From: Spirochaetales bacterium
Lineage (GTDB): Bacteria > Spirochaetota > Spirochaetia > DSM-27196 > SLAA01
Direction of reading: 5' to 3'
DNA length: 9,414 nt
NCBI GenBank assembly: GCA_007126415.1
Contig: SLBH01000050.1
Coordinates: 1-9,414, forward strand
Shown here: piece after piece, positions 1 through 6,021 of the stretch
Layout of the letters: the number at the start of each line of letters is the position of its first letter
Position numbering within the stretch: position 1 is the stretch's first letter
Position numbers and translations under genes: made by a program
Notes under the pieces: generated by a model
Told to the model about the DNA's origin: nothing
Seen by the model: only the letters and a program-made list of their open reading frames with translations
Databases searched by the model: none

Positions 1-26
1 GATGTCCACAAATCCTCATTTTCCAC

Positions 27-61
27 AAAGAGAGAGAAAAAGAAGCAAAAAGAGAGAGAAA
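27..61. repeat. Perfect homopurine mirror repeat (H-DNA-type)
   Basis: The left arm AAAGAGAGAGAAAAA (27-41) is the exact left-right mirror of AAAAAGAGAGAGAAA (47-61), with GAAGC (42-46) between them. The purine run extends from 27 to 64 with only one pyrimidine, C46. Long purine mirror repeats are the classic requirement for an intramolecular triplex (H-DNA). The same bases also contain a 13-bp direct repeat, AAAGAGAGAGAAA, at 27-39 and 49-61. It lies in a non-coding gap downstream of the broken adenylate-forming gene. The pattern is seen directly; any role is unknown. Confidence 0.85.
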
Positions 62-78
62 GGACTACGACCGTTGAG

Positions 79-130
79 TTAGAATTTTATTCTGAGGTAC
101 GCTTACCTTCGGTTAGATTTTTTTCTGAGG
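79..130. repeat. Pair of AT-rich direct repeats
   Basis: TTAGAATTTTATTCTGAGG (79-97) recurs in slightly changed form as TTAGATTTTTTTCTGAGG (113-130), 34 bp from start to start. The first copy holds a perfect inverted repeat, AGAAT-TTT-ATTCT (81-93), which is partly lost in the second. The 34-bp period is about three helical turns, as expected for paired protein-binding sites, but no gene in the window is placed to be controlled from here. It could serve a gene to the left of the window. Function unknown. Confidence 0.55.
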
Positions 131-824
131 CACCACGCCCGCGCCGGCCAAGAATTTTGCCGCGGCAGAGCCTACGAGCGGCACTTACACCGGCCAGTCG
201 CTGAGCTTTCCGAGCGCGTTGCGCGGTAGCTCGTCCCCGAAACGATACACCGCCGGGCGCTCCGGCGCCGAGAGCTCGGCCGCGGCGTAGGCTCGGAGGC
301 GCTGTTCGAGCTCGGCTGCGGGCTCGACCGACGGCCCGGCTTCAGGATCGGAGCGGGTCGGAACTACGTATGCCTTCAGACGCCGTCCGGCCTCATCATC
401 AACCGCTCGAACCGCGGCGTCCTCAACCTCGGGATGCTCTCGCAAAACGCGCTCTACCTTGGCTGGATACACGTTGACGCCCCTAACCTGCACCGCGCCG
501 TCTCGCCGATCTACCGGCCGAAAATGCTCATCATCGACCCACTCGAGCGAATCAGGCAGATCGGCCGGCTCCACCACCGAGACAGCGCCCTCGAGCCCGA
601 GCGGCAGCCTCAGCCCGTCGCCGTGCCGAGTTCGCTCCGGCAAGAGCCGATAGGGAGAGCGGTCGCGCTCGCGATAGCCTACTCCTGCCGTCTCGGTAGA
701 GCCGTAGACCTCTATGAGGCGCGCACCGCTCGCGCGGACCCCGCCACCCGTCCGCGGTCTCGGATGGTCGTGAGAGCGCGAGCCCGCGCAGCTCGAACAC
801 TCGCGGGCCCTGCGGTGCCCGTCC

Positions 825-869
825 GCCGGCCTGGATATAGCCGGCCTGCGCATAGCCCGCCTGAGCATA
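825..869 (-). repeat. Three tandem 15-bp repeats inside the broken AMP-ligase
   Basis: Three consecutive 15-bp units (825-839, 840-854, 855-869) of the form GCCGGCCTGNNNATA encode YAQAG-YAQAG-YIQAG on the minus strand, directly after the LLFxxxLPDY-like segment. The family has no such repeat there as far as I know. The expansion sits just before the point where the reading frame is lost, so it is probably part of the decay of this gene. Confidence 0.7.
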
Positions 870-1065
870 GTAGTCGGGCAGCATCGCGCCGAAAAGGTAG
901 CCGTAGATGTGGTGCGTCGGGACGGTGAGGAAGATACGCTCAGGAGTCCCGATCTGCTCGGCGAAGAATGCCACCTCACGCTCGAGCGTACGACGCGCGT
1001 GAGGGTGCAGCTTGCGCTCGCCGGTGCTCCCGGAAGTGAAAAACGCTACCGCACCGCCGGGATCG

Positions 1066-1101
1066 TCGGCACAATCGGCACAATCGGCGCGATCGGCAGA
1101 A
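1066..1101 (-). repeat. Four tandem 9-bp repeats in the linker of the broken AMP-ligase
   Basis: Four 9-bp units with consensus TCGGCACAA lie end to end: 1066-1074, 1075-1083, 1084-1092 and 1093-1101. The first two are identical; the others differ at two positions and one position respectively. On the minus strand they encode the low-complexity linker DSADRADCADCADD between the ACP-like segment and the adenylation domain. This is a likely slippage-prone site; a unit gain or loss would stay in frame. Confidence 0.7.
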
Positions 1102-1403
1102 TCGTCGTTCGTGCGGCGGTTGATCGCCTCGGCGAGCAGTTCGGACCATTGCCGTACCGTGGGCCGCGCGAGAAGGTCGTCCTCTATTCCGATTTGATAG
1201 AGGCGAAACATGCTCGAGACCGTTCCGGCAACGGTCATGAACTCGAACGAATCCATCCCGTAACCGTTGGGCCCGAGGCGCTGCTCGTCGCGCAAGGTGT
1301 GCGCGAGTTGCAGCGGGTCGGTATGACGGAGCCGCGCGAGTTCGAAGCTAATCAAGTCTCGAATTACTCGCCGCAGCGTCTCGTGACGATGCTGAATGAT
1401 CAT

Positions 1404-1620
1404 GGCGAGAAGAACGCCCCGCGTTGTGTTTAGCCGATGTGTTGAGAGCCGCTTCACGAAGATATGGTAGCTATCACCGCTCAGCGCCTTCTTCATCTGC
1501 CCTGTTACCTTGTTCGGCTGCATGGTGTGGTATTACACAGCAGGGTCTTGCCCCCGGCGTTTATGCAAACCACGTGGCAGAAGGTAACGCCGGCAATAGC
1601 CGCAGTCAAAGGATTGTTGT
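1404..1620. other. Spacer between the broken AMP-ligase and the lyase fragment
   Basis: Apart from a possible 31-codon upstream extension of the AMP-ligase (ATG at 1496), this stretch shows no convincing gene. It contains an 8-bp palindrome, CCACGTGG (1570-1577), and a short hyphenated palindrome GTGT-GGTATT-ACAC near 1525-1538. Open frames on the plus strand here have no recognisable protein content. Confidence 0.5.
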
Positions 1621-1746
1621 ATGTTCGGCGCCGTGAAGATCCTTGAACTCAACGGTCGGACACTGAGCTGCGACGCGCTCACCGCAGCAGCACTTGCAGC
1701 GGCAATTGACAGCGGCGCGTTATCTACGTTACAAGAATGTAGGTAA
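1621..1746 (+). pseudogene. Possible 5' remnant of an aromatic amino acid ammonia-lyase (HAL/PAL-like)
   Basis: An ATG preceded by a good Shine-Dalgarno, AAAGGA (1608-1613, 7-nt spacing), opens a 41-codon frame ending in TAA. Its first ~28 residues include VKILELNGRTLSCDALTAAA (residues 5-24). They resemble the start of histidine/phenylalanine ammonia-lyases, where a short strand 'xxxLxGxxLxxxDxxxxA' precedes the first helix. After about residue 29 the likeness ends and a stop follows, so the rest of a ~500-residue enzyme is missing. Lyases of this type occur in some aryl-polyene and flexirubin clusters, which fits the broken AMP-ligase next door. The match is short and from memory. A small unrelated peptide is the alternative. 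Confidence 0.35.
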
Positions 1747-1871
1747 GTGGCGGCCGCTTGGTGCCGCGCCTGACCCCGCCGCCGGTACCTGTCCGCTTCC
1801 TTTTTTGCGCCTGCAGATACAAGCTTTTACAAGGTTTTGTATTTTTACCCGACCCAAGCTGGGGGCCTGCT
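1747..1871 (+). other. Leader region upstream of mgtE
   Basis: This gap holds a short GC hairpin candidate (GCGGC/GCCGC near 1750-1770), a run of six T at about 1801-1806, and an inverted repeat ATACAA/TTGTAT (about 1817-1842) in an otherwise AT-rich patch. A very weak promoter can be drawn (TTGCGC 1805-1810, 17 bp, TACAAG 1828-1833). At 125 nt, and without recognisable M-box elements, I cannot support a magnesium riboswitch here, although mgtE genes are often controlled that way. Confidence 0.3.
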
Positions 1872-3239
1872 ATGACGACGACATCAACATCGCTCTTGCC
1901 GAAAGAGATTCAGCGGTACGTCGAAGATCGCAATTGGCGCGGAATCGCGACCTATCGTAAAGCATGGCCCGATTTCGAGATCGTAGCGCCCGAGATCGTC
2001 GACGAGATGCAGGCGCTCGACAAGTCCGATCGCGTACTGTTCTTTCGCGCACTGCCGAACGAGCTCGCGGTAGAGGTCTTTTCGTTGCTCGACGCCGACA
2101 GTAGCGACCGGCTGCTGCTCGAACTCACCGACTCCGAAACGCGCGAGCTTCTCACGAACCTCGACCCCGACGACCGTACCGAGTTGCTCGGAGAGCTCCC
2201 CGGGCAGGTGACGCAGCGGCTCCTGACGCTCCTCAGCCCCGAAGACCTACGCGAGGCGCGCCGTTTGCTCGGCTACCCCGAGGAGAGCGTCGGGCGTCTC
2301 ATGAACCCCGACTACATCTCGGTGCGCGCCGACTGGACGATCGAGCAAGCGATTAATCATATCCGCGAGCGCGGGCCCGAGATCGACACCATCAGCATGA
2401 TCTACGTCACCGAGCGGTCGGGACGCTTGGTGGACGCGATCTCGCTGCAAGATCTCGTCTTGGCGGACCCCAGCGCCACGCTACGATCGATCATGGACTA
2501 CTCCTTCGTGAGTATTCGCGCCTACGAAGACCGCGAAGAGGCCGCGCGGCTCATGAAGCGCTACGATCGCGAGGTGCTTCCGGTTGTGGATTCGCGCGAT
2601 ATTCTGCTCGGCATCGTCACCTTCGACGACGCGCTCGCGATCGCTGAGATCGAGGCCACCGAGGACTTTCACCGTACCGCAGCGGTTACGCCGCTGAAAC
2701 GCAGTTACTGGGAGACCTCGGTCTGGGGCTTGTTTCGCAGTCGGATCGGCTGGCTCGCGATCCTGGTACTCGTGAACCTCATTTCCTCCGGCGTGATCGC
2801 GTCGTACGAGGCCACGCTCGAGGCCGCGGTGGCGCTCGCGTTCTTTATTCCGCTGATCATCGACACCGGCGGTAACGCCGGCTCGCAGTCGGCCACGATC
2901 ATGATCCGCTCTATGAGCGTAGGCGACGTCAAGTTGGACCAATGGTTTCGCGTGTTCCTCAAGGAGATCGCGATCGGCCTCGCGATCGGCGCGGCGCTCG
3001 GCGCGATGGGACTGCTCCTCGGTATTTTCCGCGGCGGGCACCTGATAGGGCTGGTAGTGCTCTCGACCATGATAACGATGCTGTTGCTCACAAACTTGGT
3101 CGGAATGATCCTGCCGTTTATCCTTACGCGGGCGAAGATAGACCCGGCGATCGCGAGCGGCCCGCTGATCACCTCCATCGCCGACGCGGTCGGCCTGGTA
3201 ATTTACTTCGGGTTCGCAAACCTGATCCTCGGCCTGTAG
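1872..3239 (+). CDS. mgtE: MgtE-family magnesium transporter/channel
   Basis: A 455-residue inner-membrane Mg2+ channel of the MgtE/SLC41 family, complete and of the usual length. Residues ~30-135 form the helical N domain (LFFRALPNELAVEVFSLLD-type repeats). Two CBS domains follow at ~140-200 and ~205-262; in characterised MgtE these sense cytosolic Mg2+ and close the pore. Five membrane helices fill ~291-455. They include the signature GGNAGSQS (333-340) and an Asp in TSIADAVG (Asp438) at the place of the pore selectivity aspartate. The frame is open from a TTG at 1758, but the ATG at 1872 begins the family-like protein; its ribosome site (GGGGG at 1861-1865) is poor. The gene stands alone on the plus strand and converges on the deacetylase-family gene 54 bp downstream. 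Confidence 0.95.
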   Translation: MTTTSTSLLPKEIQRYVEDRNWRGIATYRKAWPDFEIVAPEIVDEMQALDKSDRVLFFRALPNELAVEVFSLLDADSSDRLLLELTDSETRELLTNLDPDDRTELLGELPGQVTQRLLTLLSPEDLREARRLLGYPEESVGRLMNPDYISVRADWTIEQAINHIRERGPEIDTISMIYVTERSGRLVDAISLQDLVLADPSATLRSIMDYSFVSIRAYEDREEAARLMKRYDREVLPVVDSRDILLGIVTFDDALAIAEIEATEDFHRTAAVTPLKRSYWETSVWGLFRSRIGWLAILVLVNLISSGVIASYEATLEAAVALAFFIPLIIDTGGNAGSQSATIMIRSMSVGDVKLDQWFRVFLKEIAIGLAIGAALGAMGLLLGIFRGGHLIGLVVLSTMITMLLLTNLVGMILPFILTRAKIDPAIASGPLITSIADAVGLVIYFGFANLILGL

Positions 3240-3293
3240 CGGCTCAGCTAAACCGCCGCGCTCTCCGAAGGGGGGCTCACTGCAAAAGGGGGC
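3240..3293. other. Convergent intergenic gap with a short direct repeat
   Basis: The gap between the mgtE and deacetylase-family stop codons holds a 5-bp GC hairpin candidate (GCGGC 3239-3243, GCCGC 3255-3259). It also holds a direct repeat, GGGGGCTCACTGC (3271-3283) and GGGGGCTCACCGC (3288-3300). The second copy runs over the end of the minus-strand gene. No hairpin followed by a T run is present, so I do not call a terminator. Confidence 0.4.
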
Positions 3294-4307
3294 TCACCGC
3301 GAACCAAGGCGGTCGTGGAGCGCATAGCGCAGAAACTGCACGATCGGCCGCCAGGCCTCGCGTCCGTAGCTTCCCGATTTAACCCAGGCTTGGGGGATTG
3401 CCCGTTCTTTCAAGAAACCGTACACAAAGCGGTCACGCTGCTCGAGTTGTTCGAGGCTGAGTCTAAGCGGCGCGGTGGAAGGAAGCTCGTCGTGCTCGTA
3501 AGGGTCTACGCCGCCGAGCACCAGCGCGAGATCCGGCGCGCCGTAACCCGAGAACTTCGCGAGCCCCAGCTGCAGCTTCTCGAGATAAAGCCGCTCCTCA
3601 CCCTCGGCAACCGGTATATCGAGGTCACTCGCGACGAACGACTCATGCAGGCTGCCGTCGGGTAGCCTCGGCTCGCGATCGAGCGGCCAGCCGTGCGCCA
3701 TGTGGATGCTCAGCGTGAGAATGCGGTCATCTGAGCGGCACAGCGGAGCGGTGCCGTCGCCCTTGTGGGCATCGAGATCGATGATCCACACACGCGAGGC
3801 GAGCTCCTCGGACAACAAACGGCGCGCAGCGATGACGATATCGTTGATCAAGCAAAACCCGTCGGGCGTGTTCCATTTGGCGTGGTGAAATCCGCCGCCG
3901 AGAAAGTAGCAGAAGCCGTGCTCGAGCGCGACACGACTGGATTGATAGGTGCCCGCACACGCACCGAGGAGATCCAAGAAGAGATCCGCGAGCGGCAACT
4001 CCGCGCGCTCGGGTGCATAGCGATGGTAACGCCCCTCAGAATCGATAAGCTCGAACGCCGCGATCAGCTCATCGGTTACCGCCGAGGAGTAGAGCCGTTC
4101 AACGTAGCGCGGGTCGTGTACGCGCAACAGGTCGGACTTGCCGATATCGTACTCGAGTTCGGTACGCAACCACTGTTCGCGGCGCTGCGCGAGCGCCTCA
4201 TCGGCGAGCAGCTCGCCGATAACGCGGTCAACCGTGCCGGTATAGGCCGGCACGTCGATACCGTAGCCCGCGAGCTCGGCACGGTGTTGGGAAAGATATA
4301 GCACCAT
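3294..4307 (-). CDS. Histone-deacetylase-family zinc amidohydrolase
   Basis: A 337-residue single-domain member of the arginase-deacetylase fold (HDAC/AcuC/acetylpolyamine amidohydrolase superfamily), probably cytoplasmic because no signal peptide is visible. These enzymes remove acetyl or other acyl groups from lysine, polyamines or similar amines. The catalytic parts are present: the His pair in GGGFHHAKWNTPDG (His141-His142), zinc ligands in DLDAHKGDGT (Asp179, His181), a third ligand in GGVDPYEHD (Asp268), and a candidate transition-state Tyr in SGSYG (Tyr314) where many members have GGY. The ATG at 4307 has AAGGA (4319-4315) at 7-nt spacing; longer open frame upstream is shadow sequence. 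It lies 11 nt behind the LysM gene, whose stop its ribosome site touches, so translation is likely coupled. The substrate cannot be told from sequence. Confidence 0.9.
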   Translation of the reverse strand: MVLYLSQHRAELAGYGIDVPAYTGTVDRVIGELLADEALAQRREQWLRTELEYDIGKSDLLRVHDPRYVERLYSSAVTDELIAAFELIDSEGRYHRYAPERAELPLADLFLDLLGACAGTYQSSRVALEHGFCYFLGGGFHHAKWNTPDGFCLINDIVIAARRLLSEELASRVWIIDLDAHKGDGTAPLCRSDDRILTLSIHMAHGWPLDREPRLPDGSLHESFVASDLDIPVAEGEERLYLEKLQLGLAKFSGYGAPDLALVLGGVDPYEHDELPSTAPLRLSLEQLEQRDRFVYGFLKERAIPQAWVKSGSYGREAWRPIVQFLRYALHDRLGSR

Positions 4308-4314
4308 TACACGG

Positions 4315-4319
4315 TCCTT
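4315..4319 (-). promoter_or_regulatory. Ribosome-binding site of the deacetylase-family gene
   Basis: AAGGA read on the minus strand 7 nt before the ATG at 4307. It abuts the TGA stop (4321-4319) of the LysM gene, which fixes the start and suggests translational coupling. Confidence 0.6.
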
Positions 4320-5122
4320 CAGCGCCTCGAGGGAATGCCGAAGCGGTCGATGTAGCTGCGCACCACCGCCAGATCGTCGGCATCGATCTTGGCTTCGTAG
4401 CGATCGAGGTACCCTTCGTCGAAGCGCAACGCCGAGTACAACAGCCATGTCGATTTGTCGCGCTTCATTCGCCCGAGCTTGCGCTGCCATGCACGCCCGC
4501 TGCGGCGAGCCTCGGCGATGAGATCATCGCCGACGCGTTGATACGCGCGGTACGCCTCGAGGTATGCTTCGAACAAGCGGTTGAGCTCGGCGGATTGAAA
4601 CTCGCCGTCGGGGGCAAGCCGCGGGTATATCGCCACCACATCGCGCTCGGCGATGAAGTCGGGGTCGGGAAAACGCTCGCGATTGAGACTCCAGAGATCG
4701 GGCCAGAGGTGCTCGTTGTCCCAGTAGCGGCGCGCGAGCGTGTAGAAGGTATCGCCCCAGCGCACGTAATGGGTGAACTCAGCCTCACGCGCAGCAGGGT
4801 CACGCGGCTCGGGCTCGGGCGCGACAGGGGCGGGGCGCTCGGGCTCGCGAGGCTCCTCCGGCTCCGGACGCTCGGCCGGCGCGGTACGGGCAAACGGTAT
4901 TCCAAGACGATGCACTGCGTCCGCAACACCGGGGTCCCGCAGGAGATACGCAATCCCGACCACATCGAGCAGCCCGATAACGACCATGATCGCGATAACG
5001 TGCCGCCGTCCGATTCGGTAACTATCGAGATTACGGCGCGCCTGGGCGGCGATGAGGGTGTCCGACGACTCCGCCGATCCGGCGCCCGACCACGGCCGGC
5101 CGCCGCTCCGAATTTTACTCAT
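4319..5122 (-). CDS. Membrane-anchored LysM-domain protein
   Basis: A 267-residue protein. It has a short basic cytoplasmic N-terminus with Arg pairs at 29-30 and 39-40, then one membrane helix at ~41-61. A Pro/Glu-rich spacer follows at ~80-113, and one LysM domain at ~116-168 (HYVRWGDTFYTLARRYW ... AERDVVAIYP). A helical C-terminal region at ~175-265 has no family I recognise. LysM domains bind N-acetylglucosamine-containing glycans such as peptidoglycan, so the protein is probably tethered in the inner membrane with LysM in the periplasm. No catalytic domain is visible, so it may be a wall-anchoring or scaffold protein. It is first in a two-gene operon with the deacetylase-family enzyme and diverges from the DNA glycosylase gene. 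The ATG at 5122 has only a weak ribosome site. Confidence 0.85.
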   Translation of the reverse strand: MSKIRSGGRPWSGAGSAESSDTLIAAQARRNLDSYRIGRRHVIAIMVVIGLLDVVGIAYLLRDPGVADAVHRLGIPFARTAPAERPEPEEPREPERPAPVAPEPEPRDPAAREAEFTHYVRWGDTFYTLARRYWDNEHLWPDLWSLNRERFPDPDFIAERDVVAIYPRLAPDGEFQSAELNRLFEAYLEAYRAYQRVGDDLIAEARRSGRAWQRKLGRMKRDKSTWLLYSALRFDEGYLDRYEAKIDADDLAVVRSYIDRFGIPSRR

Positions 5123-5147
5123 ATCTGGCTCTCGTTGCCTTCATGAT

Positions 5148-5155
5148 AGTATAAT
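5148..5155. promoter_or_regulatory. Overlapping divergent -10 elements (LysM operon and DNA glycosylase)
   Basis: The 8 bases AGTATAAT give TATAAT on the plus strand (5150-5155), a perfect -10 that would serve the glycosylase gene with a ~45-nt leader. On the minus strand they give TATACT (5153-5148), serving the LysM operon with a ~20-nt leader. Neither direction has a good -35. If both are used, RNA polymerase cannot occupy both at once. Inferred from sequence alone. Confidence 0.5.
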
Positions 5156-5208
5156 CGCTCGCGCAACACAATCTCGAAAACCCGTGACGAGCGACGAGCG
5201 CAATATTC

Positions 5209-5958
5209 ATGAATCAAACACAGCCTGAGCAGATAATACCACTATCGCGTGAGTGGTTCAGACGTGAGGTCCTCGAGCTCGCTCCGGAGCTCCTCGGGCG
5301 GTTGTTGGTTCGCCGCTTCGCCGGTGGAGAGCTTGTCGTGGGGCGCATCGTGGAAACCGAGGCGTACCGCGAGGACGACCCCGCCTCGCACTCGCACCGA
5401 GGACGCACGCCTCGCACCGCCGCGATGTTCGAAGACGGCGGCGCAGCCTACGTGTACCTCATCTACGGAATGTATCACTGCTTCAATGTCGTAGCCGACC
5501 GCGCCGGGGTCGGCTCGGCGGTGTTGATCCGTGCCGTAGAACCGCTACACGGCCTCGCCGCGATGTGGCGAAACCGCTTCGGCGAGCGCGGCCCAACCAA
5601 CGGCCCACCCGCCGGGAAAACCACAGCCGACCCTCACGGCGACTGCGCGCGGCGCTCACCGGCTCTACGCGCGGCGCTTACAAACGGTCCAGGGAAGCTC
5701 GCGCAAAGCTTCGCGATCACGATCGCAGCGCACAACGGCGCGGCGCTGTATCACGGCGCGGCGGACGCAGAGCTAACGATCGCAGAGCGGGTCGTCACTG
5801 GGGAAGGCGCAGAACGCGGGGAACGCCACGAGTTTGCGGCCACGCCGCCGCGTCGCACCGCTCGCACGCCGCGCATCGGCATTCGCGCGGCCGCCGATCG
5901 CCACTGGCGGTTCACGGACCCCGAAAGCTACGCCCTGTCGCGCCGTCTCGTGCAGTGA
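5209..5958 (+). CDS. AAG-family 3-methyladenine DNA glycosylase
   Basis: A 249-residue monofunctional base-excision repair glycosylase of the mammalian AAG/MPG family (bacterial Mpg/YxlJ type), which removes alkylated purines such as 3-methyladenine and hypoxanthine. The active site can be aligned by eye with human AAG. VETEAY carries Glu51 (human Glu125) and Tyr53 (Tyr127), His61 matches His136, and Tyr86 in YVYLIYGMYH matches the intercalating Tyr162. LTNGPGKL (157-164) is the other family hallmark. Between RNRF and LTNGPGKL there is an unusual ~30-residue Pro/Gly/Arg-rich insertion (~125-156). The ATG at 5209 lacks a strong Shine-Dalgarno, but the family-like sequence begins close to it. 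The gene stands alone, diverging from the LysM operon and converging on parB. Confidence 0.93.
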   Translation: MNQTQPEQIIPLSREWFRREVLELAPELLGRLLVRRFAGGELVVGRIVETEAYREDDPASHSHRGRTPRTAAMFEDGGAAYVYLIYGMYHCFNVVADRAGVGSAVLIRAVEPLHGLAAMWRNRFGERGPTNGPPAGKTTADPHGDCARRSPALRAALTNGPGKLAQSFAITIAAHNGAALYHGAADAELTIAERVVTGEGAERGERHEFAATPPRRTARTPRIGIRAAADRHWRFTDPESYALSRRLVQ

Positions 5959-5995
5959 GCCGTACGCGGCCGCAATTCCGGACTCTGCGCCTCGG

Positions 5996-6011
5996 GGGCG
6001 CTCAGGCGCCC
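5996..6011. terminator. Possible hairpin between convergent genes
   Basis: GGGCGC (5996-6001), loop TCAG, GCGCCC (6006-6011) form a 6-bp perfect GC stem in the 63-bp gap between the glycosylase and parB stop codons. There is no T run on either side, so it is at best a weak or factor-assisted bidirectional terminator. Confidence 0.3.
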
Positions 6012-6021
6012 GCAGCCGTCC

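Larger units (their letters stand above)
185..1403 (-). pseudogene. Broken acyl-CoA synthetase/AMP-ligase with ACP-like N-terminus (aryl-polyene type)
   Basis: This is a remnant of an ANL-family enzyme that would activate an aromatic or fatty acid as an acyl-adenylate. In the first frame (M at 1403) an ACP-like segment holds GMDSFEF at residues 49-55, with Ser52 at the pantetheine position. The adenylate loop TSGSTGERK follows at 123-131 and THHIYG at 163-168. That frame loses sense near 740-790. The second frame, read down to the stop at 185, resumes with RLIEVYGSTETAG (motif A5, about 683-724), RRDGAVQVRGVNVYPAKVE (A8) and NALGKLSDWPV (A10 lysine). Both halves match the adenylate-forming enzyme of aryl-polyene/xanthomonadin clusters as I recall it. 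The region between THHIYG and YGSTE seems roughly 50 residues too short, so I infer an out-of-frame internal deletion. An upstream ATG at 1496 is a possible alternative start. A sequencing error could explain the frameshift but not the missing segment. Confidence 0.75.

Noticed and set aside
2..27. Two DnaA-box-like sites (ATGTCCACA 2-10, TTTTCCACA 19-27) near a purine tract, possibly an origin
   Set aside because: Only two imperfect boxes, at the window edge, with no dnaA, dnaN or AT-rich unwinding region visible. parAB are about 6 kb away, which is weak support.
434..928. Long plus-strand frame opposite the AMP-ligase remnant
   Set aside because: Arg/Pro/Ala-rich with no recognisable motif; a typical antisense frame in GC-rich DNA.
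1570..1577. CCACGTGG palindrome as a parS site
   Set aside because: Only the CACGTG core fits; the flanks do not match TGTTTCACGTGAAACA on either side.
1747..1871. Mg2+-sensing riboswitch before mgtE
   Set aside because: The leader is short and I cannot find conserved M-box or YkoK elements or a clear terminator/antiterminator pair.
3294..4490. A longer deacetylase-family protein starting at 4490
   Set aside because: The extra 61 residues lie over the LysM gene in another frame and lack family similarity; the ATG at 4307 has a proper ribosome site.
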